64,000 nt of DNA from JANQOH01 sp965201155 (GTDB lineage: Bacteria; Pseudomonadota; Alphaproteobacteria; UBA7887): positions 372,001 through 436,000 of the forward strand of contig OZ241752.1 in NCBI GenBank assembly GCA_965201155.1, in the 5' to 3' direction. Below the pieces are notes generated by a model that saw nothing but the letters and a program-made list of their open reading frames with translations, searched no databases and had not been told where the DNA came from. Made by a program: the position numbers and the translations under genes. Below, piece by piece: positions 51,100 to 59,671 of the stretch. Positions within the stretch are counted from its first letter, which is position 1. The number at the start of each line of letters is the position of its first letter.

Positions 51100-52025
51100 G
51101 CTACAAGTTCCTTATAGGGCAACCGCCGCCCACCGATTTGCGCCGCCAAAGCGTTCATTCGGTCTATGGTGTCTATCCGGCAATTGCCATTGTTGAGGCG
51201 CATTGACGCCTCGTTGACATAGCGGTGAAGGTGCTTCGTTGAGACATGATGCCATGTCCCTGTGATAGACCTCTTGAGTACCGCCCAAACGCTCTCGATC
51301 CCGTTCGTATGCACAGGGCCGCGCGCATATTCGCCCGCACTGTGGTTGACGGCTTCGTGCATGAACGGAAGACCGCGATAAATTGCGGAAGTATCCGTGA
51401 AGATAATCGCGCCGAATGCTGCCGCCTCTTTCACGAATGCCAAGGCTGTCTGCCGATTGACGTTATCTACTGGCTTCGCAATTACCTGTCCGCCCCGCGC
51501 CTTAGCGCCCATTACCGCCGTTTTGCCAACAGCGCCCCGTCCTGCCCGCAGCTTTTTGTCCGCGTGCTTGTTCTTCTCCCGTCCGCCGATATATGCCTCA
51601 TCGACCTCGACCACGCGCTCAAGCTGGAACTCGCCCCCGGCACACGCTTCGCGGATACGGTGCAGCATGTACCATGCAGTCCGGTACTGGACGCCAAGCT
51701 CTTTCGACAATTGCATGGCACTGATACCCTTGCGAGCCGTCATAACGCTGTAGAGTGCAACGAGCCAATTCTGCAACGGGGTCTTGGTCGCGTGCAGGAT
51801 CGTTCCTGTGGTCACCGTGAAGTGCTTACGGCATTGTCCGCACCAATAGGTGTGCGGCTTGCTTGCCGGCTGGCTGATCTTGCCCGTTCCGCCGCAGTGC
51901 GCACACACCGGCTCGCCGTGCCAGCGGACCTTCTCAAGCCATGCGATGCATGACGCATTATCCGGGAACATCCGCAGCAACTCGACGATGCTGATAGTCT
52001 CGGCAGTCCCTTTGGCTTTCGGCAT
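51096..52025 (-). CDS. IS1595-family transposase
   Basis: The enzyme mobilises the surrounding element. The ATG at 52025 has GGAG 7 bases upstream; an ATG at 52037 in the same frame is the alternative. The 309-residue product has an N-terminal zinc ribbon (PVCAHCGGTGKISQ and WCGQCRKHF, about 35-65), a helix-turn-helix (KGISAMQLSKELGVQYRTAW) and the ISXO2-like DDE domain with VVEVDEAYIGGREKN (first D), GAIIFTDTSAIYRGL (second D) and PVHTNGIESVWAVLKR (N/E of the third position). It reads intact. A strong promoter stands 29 bases upstream. Confidence 0.93.
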   Translation of the reverse strand: MPKAKGTAETISIVELLRMFPDNASCIAWLEKVRWHGEPVCAHCGGTGKISQPASKPHTYWCGQCRKHFTVTTGTILHATKTPLQNWLVALYSVMTARKGISAMQLSKELGVQYRTAWYMLHRIREACAGGEFQLERVVEVDEAYIGGREKNKHADKKLRAGRGAVGKTAVMGAKARGGQVIAKPVDNVNRQTALAFVKEAAAFGAIIFTDTSAIYRGLPFMHEAVNHSAGEYARGPVHTNGIESVWAVLKRSITGTWHHVSTKHLHRYVNEASMRLNNGNCRIDTIDRMNALAAQIGGRRLPYKELVA

Positions 52026-52053
52026 GACGCGCTCCATCAACCTGATGCGGACT

Positions 52054-52082
52054 ATAATAGGTTACGCTGAATCAACTGTCAA
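52054..52082 (-). promoter_or_regulatory. Sigma70 promoter of the IS transposase operon
   Basis: On the minus strand, TTGACA (52077-52082), a 17-bp spacer and TATTAT (52054-52059) form a near-consensus promoter. It begins 7 bp inside the right inverted repeat and points at the transposase, so it also drives the three passenger genes. Confidence 0.85.
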
Positions 52083-52088
52083 GCAGCT

Positions 52089-52113
52089 CTGCGGATTTTG
52101 CTACATAATTCCC
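52089..52113 (-). repeat. IS1595-type right terminal inverted repeat
   Basis: Read inward from 52113 it begins GGGAATTATGT and continues AGCAAAATCCGCAG, matching the left end at 23 of 25 positions. A TTG start codon of the WYL gene lies inside it. Confidence 0.9.
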
Positions 52114-53000
52114 AATTAAAAACGGTCAGCTATTATGACTTCTGGTATAAGGTGGTTCCTTTTGCCGCGGGCGAACTGTTGGGTTACTGGCTAGGAGGAG
52201 GCACCGCATCCGAACTCGGCGAGTTGCTCGGCGTGACACGTGAGCATGCCCAGCGAAATGCCCTCAACGCATATCGGCACCAACATCGCGACATGATCCT
52301 CGCGAAGCGCGGGTCAGGATTTCGTATGACGGGAGACGAGTTTGATCTTCGCTATGCCCCGCACACGGTCTCAGGGCTCCTCGACCAGTTGCGCGGCCTC
52401 GCGGCTGAATCCGCCGGTCTTGGCCAGAGATGGTTGCTGGACTCGCACTTTGTCTCCACATTTACCCTGATCGAATCGGGCGCCAAGGCCGTCCCCATGC
52501 AAGCTCTACTAGCAGCATGCGTTCACAAGCGATGCGTCGATATCGATTACGTCAGCAGACGGAGGCTGTCCCGTATCAGATTCTCTCCCCATGCCCCCGT
52601 GGCGTGTGCCATGCGGCCCCACTTTCGGGGCTTCGCTGTCGGAGAAAAATATGAGCGCTATTCCGATATAGTCCCCGGTCGAATCCGAGCAGTGCACAGT
52701 GTCGACAAGCACGAGTACGTCGATGCGGCACAAGACTCCGACTGGCATACCTGTGTCGATTTGGTGTTCGCGGTAAATGCGGGTCTTCCGGAGCCGCTCA
52801 GGAATTCCGTAATCGAGGAAAACGATGGCTCGGATCACCTGGAAGTGAAAAACGTCCGCCGCGCAGTGGAAATATATGTCTGCCGCGAAATCGTGTGGCG
52901 CTACGTCCAGGACGGGTTTGTCCTTGCTTGGCGCCTTGCTCATAGGTCGCCAAGCCGCCCCGTTCTCAAAGCAGGGTCGCGCCTCCCGGCCACGGTTTGA
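52098..53000 (+). CDS. WYL-domain transcriptional regulator, N-terminus altered by the IS
   Basis: The open frame starts inside the IS right end at a TTG (52098), and the first in-frame GTG after the element is at 52152, so the native start may be lost. The product has an N-terminal winged-helix-like part (GGGTASELGELLGVTREHAQ), then a WYL domain: VDIDYVSRRRLSRIRFSPHA, MRPHFRGFAVGEKYERYSDI and VPGRIRAVHSV. WYL proteins sense ligands and often control defence genes. It stands between the IS and core genes without a visible target. The last 20 residues look like run-on sequence. It may be a pseudogene if the true N-terminus was deleted. Confidence 0.65.
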   Translation: MLHNSQLKTVSYYDFWYKVVPFAAGELLGYWLGGGTASELGELLGVTREHAQRNALNAYRHQHRDMILAKRGSGFRMTGDEFDLRYAPHTVSGLLDQLRGLAAESAGLGQRWLLDSHFVSTFTLIESGAKAVPMQALLAACVHKRCVDIDYVSRRRLSRIRFSPHAPVACAMRPHFRGFAVGEKYERYSDIVPGRIRAVHSVDKHEYVDAAQDSDWHTCVDLVFAVNAGLPEPLRNSVIEENDGSDHLEVKNVRRAVEIYVCREIVWRYVQDGFVLAWRLAHRSPSRPVLKAGSRLPATV

Positions 53001-53085
53001 AGACATTGGCAAAGGCGGGCGGGGTGGGGTAAAAACGGGCAAGAATACGTGCCGCTGGGGCGGCGGCGTTGAACGGGACCCCCTA

Positions 53086-53343
53086 ATGTTTGGCTTCAGC
53101 CTCCCGAAACTGCTGTTCACTATCCTGATCATCGCCATCGTCTGGTACGGATTCAAGATGATCGGGCGGCTCGACGAGCGGCGCAAGGAAGCGGCGCCGT
53201 CGCGGCGCGCACCCGCGCAACGCAAGGCCGCAACTCAGGAGGACAGCGCACAGGACTTGGTAGCGTGCGCCCGTTGCGGCACATTCGTCACGCCCGAAAA
53301 CCCGCGCTCCTGCGGGCGCGCCGATTGCCCCTACCCCGGCTGA
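53086..53343 (+). CDS. Small membrane protein with C-terminal zinc-ribbon-like motif, 85 aa
   Basis: The ATG at 53086 opens MFGFSLPKLLFTILIIAIVW, one transmembrane segment at the N-terminus, followed by a basic Arg/Ala-rich linker and a C-terminal CARCGTFV ... RSCGRADCPYPG with four cysteines in a C-x2-C ... C-x4-C layout that could bind zinc. Similar small proteins precede glyQ in alphaproteobacteria, and here the glyQ start is 13 bp beyond the stop. Function unknown. The longer frame from 52876 overlaps the end of the WYL gene and is not supported. Confidence 0.75.
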   Translation: MFGFSLPKLLFTILIIAIVWYGFKMIGRLDERRKEAAPSRRAPAQRKAATQEDSAQDLVACARCGTFVTPENPRSCGRADCPYPG

Positions 53344-53355
53344 ACCACCGCCTCC

Positions 53356-54234
53356 ATGCCCGACCCGGCGCTGCCCGCCCGCGATTTCCAAAGTCTCATC
53401 CTTGCCCTGCAAAGGTTCTGGGCAGCGCGCGGCTGCATCATCCTCCAGCCCTACGACATGATGGTCGGCGCCGGCACATTTCACCCGGCAACGCTGTTGC
53501 GCAGTCTGGGGCCGAAACCCTGGCGCGCCGCCTATGTGCAGCCCTCGCGCCGCCCCACCGACGGCCGCTACGGCGAAAACCCCAACCGCCTGCAGCACTA
53601 CTACCAGTTCCAGGTGATCCTGAAACCCTCACCCGACGACTTGCAGGACCTCTACCTCACCAGCCTCAAGGCGCTGGGCGTGGACCCGCTCCTGCACGAC
53701 ATCCGGTTCGTCGAGGATGACTGGGAAAGCCCCACCCTCGGCGCCTGGGGGCTGGGCTGGGAAGTCTGGTGCGACGGTATGGAAGTCTCGCAATTCACCT
53801 ACTTCCAGCAGGTCGGCGGAATCGACTGCGCGCCGGTCTCGGGCGAACTTACCTACGGGCTGGAGCGGCTGGCCATGTATGTCCAGGGCGTCGAAAATGT
53901 CTACGACCTCGACTGGAACGGCGCCGGCGCCACCTATGGCGATGTCTTTCTCGAAAACGAGCGCCAGTATTCACGGCAGAACTTTGTCGTTGCCGACACC
54001 GACACGCTGTTTCGGCATTTTACCGACGCCGAGGCCGAATGCGCGCGGCTCGTCGAAGCAGACCTGCCCTTGCCGGCCTATGACCAATGCATCGCCGCCA
54101 GCCATCTGTTCAATATGCTTGACGCCCGCGGCGTAATCAGCGTCACCGAGCGCGCCGCCTATATCGCCCGCGTCCGTGCGCTCGCGCGGTTGTGCTGCGA
54201 GAAATGGCTCGCAGTGGAGGCGTCCCTTGCCTGA
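53356..54234 (+). CDS. glyQ: Glycine-tRNA ligase subunit alpha
   Basis: The alpha chain of the heterotetrameric bacterial glycyl-tRNA synthetase holds the class II active site. The 292-residue product has FWAARGCIILQPYDMMVGAG, RPTDGRYGENPNRLQHYYQF, EDDWESPTLGAWGLGWEVWC and GELTYGLERLAMYVQGV, covering motifs 1-3. Length is normal. It ends overlapping the TTG start of glyS by 8 bases, and the small zinc-ribbon gene lies just upstream. Confidence 0.97.
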   Translation: MPDPALPARDFQSLILALQRFWAARGCIILQPYDMMVGAGTFHPATLLRSLGPKPWRAAYVQPSRRPTDGRYGENPNRLQHYYQFQVILKPSPDDLQDLYLTSLKALGVDPLLHDIRFVEDDWESPTLGAWGLGWEVWCDGMEVSQFTYFQQVGGIDCAPVSGELTYGLERLAMYVQGVENVYDLDWNGAGATYGDVFLENERQYSRQNFVVADTDTLFRHFTDAEAECARLVEADLPLPAYDQCIAASHLFNMLDARGVISVTERAAYIARVRALARLCCEKWLAVEASLA

Positions 54235-56329
54235 GCTCCTGCTCGAACTGCTGTCGGAGGAAATCCCGGCGCGCATGCAAAAACGCGCCGCCGCCGATCT
54301 TGCGCGCCTTCTGCGCGAACAACTCGAAACACATGCCTTGACCTGTGACGGTGTGAAAAGCTTCGCCACCCCGCGCCGCCTTGCCGCAGTCGCCTCCGGC
54401 GTGCCGGCGTGCCAGCCGGACATCAACGAAGAGCGGCGGGGCCCGCGCGTCGGAGCACCGGACAAGGCGGTGCAGGGATTTCTGCGCTCCGCGGGTCTGG
54501 ATTCGCTCGACCAGTGCGAAATCCGCGAAACGCCGAAGGGCAGGTTCTACTTCGCCGTGCGCCGCCGGTCCGGACGCGCCGCCCGCGAACTCATCCCGGA
54601 AATCGTCCAGTCGGTCATCGAGGCAATGCCTTGGCCGCGCTCCATGCGCTGGGGAAGCGGACGCTTGCGCTGGGTAAGGCCGTTGCACGGCGTGCTGTGC
54701 CTGTTTGACGGCGCCGTGCCGCCCGGCAGCCTGACACTGGGCGGTGACGCTGAGCCGATCCCGTTTTCCGACTCGACCATAGGCCATCGCTGGCTCAGCC
54801 CCGCGCGCCTTCTGGTATCGTCGTGGAGCGACTATCGGAAAAAGCTGGCCGCCGCACATGTCATATGCGATGCGGCAGAACGCGCAGGGCGCATTGTCGA
54901 AGGCGCGAGGGCGTTGGCGGCCGAGGCAGGATGCGCGTTCGACCCCGACCCCTCCCTGCTCGAGGAAGTGGCCGGCCTTGTCGAGTGGCCCGTGCCGCTG
55001 GCCGGCGCCATCGACGAGACGTTCATGTCCGTGCCGCCGGAAGTGCTGGCGACGGCCATGAAAGGGCATCAGAAATATTTCCCGCTGTTCCGCCGCGACG
55101 GCACCCTCGCCAGCCGCTTCATCATGGTGGCGAATATCACCGCACCAGACGGCGGCGATGCCGTCCGCGCCGGCAATGAGCGGGTACTGCGCGCCCGCCT
55201 CCACGATGCGCGGTTTTTCTGGGATCAGGACCGGCAGGAGAGGCTGGATAGCCGCATGCCGCGCCTCGACAATGTGGTATTTCACGCACGGCTCGGCAGT
55301 CTTGGCGACAAGGCTCGCCGTCTCGAGAGCCTCGCGGCAGCGGTTACCGAGTTCATCCCGGGTGCCGCGGCGCCGGAGGCTGCCCGCGCCGCCCGCCTGT
55401 GCAAGGCCGATCTCGTAACCGGCATGGTCGGTGAGTTTGCCGAGCTGCAAGGGGTGATGGGGCGCTACTACGCCCGCCATGACGGCGAGACCGCCCCGGT
55501 CGCCGATGCCATTGCCGAACATTACCTGCCTGCCGGAGCAGGCGACCGCGTTCCCTCGGCGCCTTTGTCAACCGCACTGGCGCTGGCCGACCGGCTCGAC
55601 AGTCTGGCCGGGTTCTTCATGATCGATGAACGGCCCACCGGCTCCAAGGACCCGTTCGCCCTGCGCCGCGCCGCGCTGGGCGTGATCCGCCTCATCCTCG
55701 ATAACGGCCTGCGCATGCCCTTGAGCAAACTGCTGCAGCACGCCGCTGTCGACCATGGCGCCGACGCGCCGCAGACAGTGGCCGAGGACGTGCTCCGCTT
55801 CATTGCCGAACGGCTGCGCGTGCATCTGCGCCAGCAAGGCCTGCGCCACGATGTGGTGAGCGCAGCATTCGCAGTCGCCGGCGATGACGACCTGGTGCGC
55901 CTGCGCCAGCGCACCGACGCCCTGGCGGCATTTCTCGACACGGATGACGGCGGCAATCTTCTTGGCGCGTTCCGCCGCGCGGGCAATATCGTGCGGATCG
56001 AGGAAAAGAAGGACCGCGCCCGCCATGACGGCGCAGTGGATGCGGAAGCACTGGCGGCGCCGGCGGAGATTGCGCTTCACGAAAGGCTGGCCGCGGCCTC
56101 GCGCGAGATCGGCGCGGCGCTGAACGCGGAGCGGTATGACGGCGCCATGCGCGCGCTGGCGGCGCTGCGGGGGCCAGTAGACCGGTTTTTCGACGAGGTG
56201 ACGGTGAATGCCGACTCTCCGCGCCTGCGCGGTAACCGGCTGCGCCTGCTGTCGCAAATTCGCGCGGCACTTTCCGGCGTCGCGGATTTCACCCTGATCG
56301 AAGGCGCGCAAGGCCGCGACCGGAACTGA
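54227..56329 (+). CDS. glyS: Glycine-tRNA ligase subunit beta
   Basis: The beta chain binds tRNA-Gly. The start is the TTG at 54227, which has GGAGG 6 bases upstream and yields M-PELLLELLSEEIPARMQKRA, the family N-terminus; the frame open to 54176 is not needed. The 700-residue product has the B5-like and HD-like regions (VPPEVLATAMKGHQKYFPLF, RLHDARFFWDQDRQERLDSR, ADRLDSLAGFFMIDERPTGS, KDPFALRRAALGVIRLIL) and a C-terminal DALR anticodon-binding domain (FFDEVTVNADSPRLRGNRLR). The 8-base overlap with glyQ suggests coupled synthesis of equal amounts. Confidence 0.95.
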   Translation: MPELLLELLSEEIPARMQKRAAADLARLLREQLETHALTCDGVKSFATPRRLAAVASGVPACQPDINEERRGPRVGAPDKAVQGFLRSAGLDSLDQCEIRETPKGRFYFAVRRRSGRAARELIPEIVQSVIEAMPWPRSMRWGSGRLRWVRPLHGVLCLFDGAVPPGSLTLGGDAEPIPFSDSTIGHRWLSPARLLVSSWSDYRKKLAAAHVICDAAERAGRIVEGARALAAEAGCAFDPDPSLLEEVAGLVEWPVPLAGAIDETFMSVPPEVLATAMKGHQKYFPLFRRDGTLASRFIMVANITAPDGGDAVRAGNERVLRARLHDARFFWDQDRQERLDSRMPRLDNVVFHARLGSLGDKARRLESLAAAVTEFIPGAAAPEAARAARLCKADLVTGMVGEFAELQGVMGRYYARHDGETAPVADAIAEHYLPAGAGDRVPSAPLSTALALADRLDSLAGFFMIDERPTGSKDPFALRRAALGVIRLILDNGLRMPLSKLLQHAAVDHGADAPQTVAEDVLRFIAERLRVHLRQQGLRHDVVSAAFAVAGDDDLVRLRQRTDALAAFLDTDDGGNLLGAFRRAGNIVRIEEKKDRARHDGAVDAEALAAPAEIALHERLAAASREIGAALNAERYDGAMRALAALRGPVDRFFDEVTVNADSPRLRGNRLRLLSQIRAALSGVADFTLIEGAQGRDRN

Positions 56330-56369
56330 ACTGCTTCTGATTCACGATATATCGACGACTTACCGGCTC

Positions 56370-59042
56370 ATGATGAAATATGTCTTCACCTTCGGCGGTG
56401 GAACGGCGGAAGGCCGTGCCGACATGCGCGCGCTGCTCGGCGGCAAGGGCGCCAATCTGGCCGAGATGAGCCGCTTGGGCCTGGCGGTGCCGCCTGGCTT
56501 CACCGTCACCACCGAGGTGTGCACGCATTACCTGAACCGCAGCGGCGCCTATCCCGACGAACTCGCCGCACAAGTGGCGCAAGCGCTGAACATGGTGGAG
56601 CAGCATACCGGCGCGCGATTTGGCGACCCCGACAATCCGCTGCTGCTGTCGGTTCGCTCCGGCGCCCGGGCGTCGATGCCGGGCATGATGGACACGGTGC
56701 TGAATCTCGGCCTCAACGACCGCACCGTGGAAGGGCTGGCAAGGCGCAGCAATGATCCGCGTTTCGCGTGGGATTCCTACCGCCGCTTCATTCAGATGTT
56801 TGGCGATGTGGTGCTCGGCGTAAGCAATGACTCGTTCGAGGAAATCCTTGACGACCACAAGGACCATTGCGGCTTCCATCTCGATACGGACCTCGGCGCC
56901 GATGACTGGCGGCAGGTGGTGGCGCGGTACAAGGAACAGATTCACGCGGCGCACGGCGAACCTTTTCCGCAGGACCCCGAACGCCAGCTTTGGGGGGCGA
57001 TCGGCGCCGTTTTTCAAAGTTGGCAGAACCCGCGCGCGGTAACCTGGCGCAGGCTCCATGACGTTCCCTCGGATTGGGGTACCGCGGTGACGGTCCAGAG
57101 CATGGTGTTCGGAAATATGGGGGAGGACTGCGCCACCGGAGTCGCCTTTACACGCAACCCCTCCACGGGCGCGCGCGCCCTGTTCGGCGAATTTCTTATC
57201 AACGCCCAGGGCGAGGATGTGGTCGCCGGCATCCGCACGCCATTCCCCCTGACCGGGCCGTCCGCAGGCGGCCCGCCATCCCTGGCGGACGCAATGCCCG
57301 ATGCCCACGCGCAATTGACCGATGTGCTGCGAAGGCTCGAAGCGCATTACCGCGACATGCAGGATGTCGAGTTCACCATCCAGCAGAGCCGGCTGTATGT
57401 CCTGCAGACGCGCACCGGCAAGCGCACGGCGGCGGCAGCGTTGAAAATTGCCGTCGATATGGCCGAGGAAGGACTGATTGACCGCGACGAGGCAATCCGC
57501 CGCATCGCGCCGGAAAGCCTGGAGCAATTGCTGCATCCCATGCTCGACCCCGGCGCCGAGCGCCATGTTATCGCGCGCGGGCTTGCTGCATCGCCGGGCG
57601 CTGCCTGCGGGCGCCTTGTGCTCGACCCGGACGACGCCGAATTGCGCGCGCGCGCCGGCGAAAGCGTCATCCTCACCCGCATCGAAACCAGTCCGGACGA
57701 CATTCACGGCATGCACGCTGCAAGCGGCGTTCTGACCGCGCGCGGCGGCATGACCAGCCACGCCGCAGTGGTGGCGCGCGGCATGGGCCGCCCCTGCGTC
57801 TCCGGCGCCGGCGAACTGAAGATCGACTACGCCGCCGGCACCGTCAGCGCGGGTGGTACCGTGCTGAACGCCGGCGATCTGGTCACCATAGACGGCAGCA
57901 CCGGCGAGGTGATGCAGGGGGCCGTGCCTACCGTGCAGCCCGACCCCGGCGCGGATTTCCACCACCTGATGGAGTGGGTGGATGCGGTGCGCGTGCTGCG
58001 CGTGCGGACCAATGCCGAAACGCCGGCGGAAGCGCGCGTGGCGCGCGAGTTCGGCGCCGAGGGAATCGGCCTATGCCGCACCGAACACATGTTTTTCGAG
58101 GAACAGCGAATCCTCGCCATTCGCCGCATGATCATGTCGGAAACCGAGGAGGAACGGCGCACGGCATTGCAGGTTATCCAGCCCATGCAGCGGCAGGATT
58201 TCATCGAACTGTTCGAAATCATGGCGGGATTGCCGGTGACGGTTCGGCTGCTCGACCCGCCGCTGCATGAGTTTCTGCCGCGCGACGCCAGGGCGCTGGC
58301 GGAAATCGCGCGCGCCACCGGCGCCTCCGAAGCAGAGGTCGCGCGGCGCGCCGCCCAATTGCATGAACTCAATCCCATGCTCGGCCATCGCGGTTGCCGG
58401 CTGGGCCTGAGTTTCCCCGAGATTTACGAAATGCAGGCGCGCGCCGTGTTCGAGGCGGCAATTGCCGCACGCCGCAACAGCGGTGCGGCAGTCACGCCGG
58501 AGATCATGATCCCGCTTGCCGCCACGGGGCGCGAACTGGCCTTGTTGCGCACACGCATTGATGCCGTCGCGCAAAGCGTGACGGCGGAGATGAATGCCGC
58601 ACCGGACACGCTGAATTATCTGATCGGCACCATGATCGAACTTCCGCGCGCCTGCCTGCGCGCCGGCGACCTGGCCGAGACCGCGCAATTCTTCAGTTTC
58701 GGCACCAACGATCTCACGCAGACGACTTTCGGTATCAGCCGCGACGATTCGGCGCGGTTTCTCAACCGCTATACAGAACTGGGAATACTCCCGGATGACC
58801 CGTTCGTGACGCTGGACACGGACGGAGTGGGGGAACTCATTTCCCTGGCGGTCGAACGCGGGCGCCGTGTCCGGCAGGACCTCAAGCTCGGCATTTGCGG
58901 GGAGCATGGCGGAGACCCGGCCTCTATCCGCTTTTGCCACCGGGCCGGTCTGGATTATGTTTCGTGTTCTCCGTGGCGGGTCCCTGTCGCGCGCCTTGCC
59001 GCCGCGCAGGCGGCACTCGACGCGGCAAACAAGGCGGAATAA
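56370..59042 (+). CDS. ppdK: Pyruvate, phosphate dikinase
   Basis: PPDK interconverts pyruvate, ATP and phosphate with phosphoenolpyruvate, AMP and diphosphate. The 890-residue product has the N-terminal nucleotide-binding domain (LLGGKGANLAEMSRLGLAVP; SVRSGARASMPGMMDTVLNL), the swivelling phosphohistidine domain with ARGGMTSHAAVVARGMGRPC carrying the catalytic His at about 455, and the PEP-binding barrel (GIGLCRTEHMFFEE; LGHRGCRLGLSFPEIYEMQ; FSFGTNDLTQTTFGISRDD) ending GICGEHGGDPASIRFCHRAG. Length and domain order are normal. It starts 40 bp after glyS. Confidence 0.96.
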   Translation: MMKYVFTFGGGTAEGRADMRALLGGKGANLAEMSRLGLAVPPGFTVTTEVCTHYLNRSGAYPDELAAQVAQALNMVEQHTGARFGDPDNPLLLSVRSGARASMPGMMDTVLNLGLNDRTVEGLARRSNDPRFAWDSYRRFIQMFGDVVLGVSNDSFEEILDDHKDHCGFHLDTDLGADDWRQVVARYKEQIHAAHGEPFPQDPERQLWGAIGAVFQSWQNPRAVTWRRLHDVPSDWGTAVTVQSMVFGNMGEDCATGVAFTRNPSTGARALFGEFLINAQGEDVVAGIRTPFPLTGPSAGGPPSLADAMPDAHAQLTDVLRRLEAHYRDMQDVEFTIQQSRLYVLQTRTGKRTAAAALKIAVDMAEEGLIDRDEAIRRIAPESLEQLLHPMLDPGAERHVIARGLAASPGAACGRLVLDPDDAELRARAGESVILTRIETSPDDIHGMHAASGVLTARGGMTSHAAVVARGMGRPCVSGAGELKIDYAAGTVSAGGTVLNAGDLVTIDGSTGEVMQGAVPTVQPDPGADFHHLMEWVDAVRVLRVRTNAETPAEARVAREFGAEGIGLCRTEHMFFEEQRILAIRRMIMSETEEERRTALQVIQPMQRQDFIELFEIMAGLPVTVRLLDPPLHEFLPRDARALAEIARATGASEAEVARRAAQLHELNPMLGHRGCRLGLSFPEIYEMQARAVFEAAIAARRNSGAAVTPEIMIPLAATGRELALLRTRIDAVAQSVTAEMNAAPDTLNYLIGTMIELPRACLRAGDLAETAQFFSFGTNDLTQTTFGISRDDSARFLNRYTELGILPDDPFVTLDTDGVGELISLAVERGRRVRQDLKLGICGEHGGDPASIRFCHRAGLDYVSCSPWRVPVARLAAAQAALDAANKAE

Positions 59043-59076
59043 CCCGCTGCTCGGTTTTCCTGACAGGGTTTCTTCA

Positions 59077-59418
59077 ATGAATTTCGGTGTGCTGCGGACG
59101 ACCGTGGTTTTGTGCCTGCTATGCGTTCCGGCGCTGGCGCAAAGCCCCGAACAGGAACTGGGACCGGAAAAAATGGTGTTGGCGGACGCCATTGCCGCCC
59201 GCATGATCGATGGCATCCGCCATGAAGGTCTGCGCGATGAGAGACTGGATGCTGCTATCCGCGCGTGGACGGACTACCACATCAAGCGGCGCGAAATATC
59301 GCAGCGTGACAGCACTATCATCCAGCTCTATGTACGGAAGGTCGTAGTGCGCTACCGCATGGGGGAGCCGCATATCCCCTATGCCGAGCGGGTGACGCAG
59401 CGGCCTGGCGGCCGCTGA
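59077..59418 (+). CDS. Small exported protein of unknown function, 113 aa
   Basis: The ATG at 59077 opens MNFGVLRTTVVLCLLCVPAL, a signal peptide with cleavage after ALA-Q. The mature part of about 90 residues is charged and helical (EQELGPEKMVLADAIAARMI, WTDYHIKRREISQRDSTIIQ). No family is recognised. It lies 34 bp after ppdK and before tRNA-Pro. The open frame from 58867 is an extension into ppdK and is not used. Confidence 0.65.
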   Translation: MNFGVLRTTVVLCLLCVPALAQSPEQELGPEKMVLADAIAARMIDGIRHEGLRDERLDAAIRAWTDYHIKRREISQRDSTIIQLYVRKVVVRYRMGEPHIPYAERVTQRPGGR

Positions 59419-59496
59419 AACCGCTCCCGCACCGGCAGAATTGCTTGTGCCGGCGTGGAATAGCCGGTATGGTCGCGCCTTCGTCGCGGTGCGTGT

Positions 59497-59573
59497 CGGA
59501 GTGTAGCTCAGCCTGGTAGAGCACCGTCTTCGGGAGGCGGGGGCCGGTGGTTCGAATCCACTCACTCCGACCA
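59497..59573 (+). tRNA. tRNA-Pro, anticodon CGG
   Basis: A 77-nt cloverleaf with encoded CCA. The acceptor stem CGGAGTG pairs with CACTCCG, the D arm contains TAGCTCAGCCTGGTAGAGC, the anticodon stem CCGTC/GGCGG holds the loop TTCGGGA (anticodon CGG, reading CCG), and the T arm has GGTTCGAATCC. All stems pair. Confidence 0.98.
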
Positions 59574-59671
59574 GTTCGCCCCTCCGCCATGCTGCCGGAT
59601 TTCCCTGCGCCGCCGTCACCGTACCGCGCAAGAGCGCAGGCGCGCAGCCCTATTATCGAGGACGCAGCAGG

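Larger units (their letters stand above)
49907..52113. mobile_element. IS1595-type element with three passenger genes, about 2.2 kb
   Basis: The element is delimited by 25-bp inverted repeats (23 of 25 identical) starting GGG. It carries an IS1595-family transposase read leftwards and three further genes behind it, all on the minus strand and packed with start/stop overlaps up to 31 bp from the left end. The 8 bases flanking the two ends (CAAGCAAG and AATTAAAA) do not match, so the original 8-bp target duplication has been lost, probably by deletion or recombination next to the element. Passenger genes are known in some IS1595 subgroups. Confidence 0.85.

Noticed and set aside
56289..57965. 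558-aa minus-strand ORF
   Set aside because: Antisense shadow of ppdK, with the composition of a reverse frame in GC-rich DNA.
59497..59573. tRNA-Pro considered as an integration site for a mobile island
   Set aside because: No integrase and no direct repeat of the tRNA 3' end is seen nearby; both flanks are core genes.
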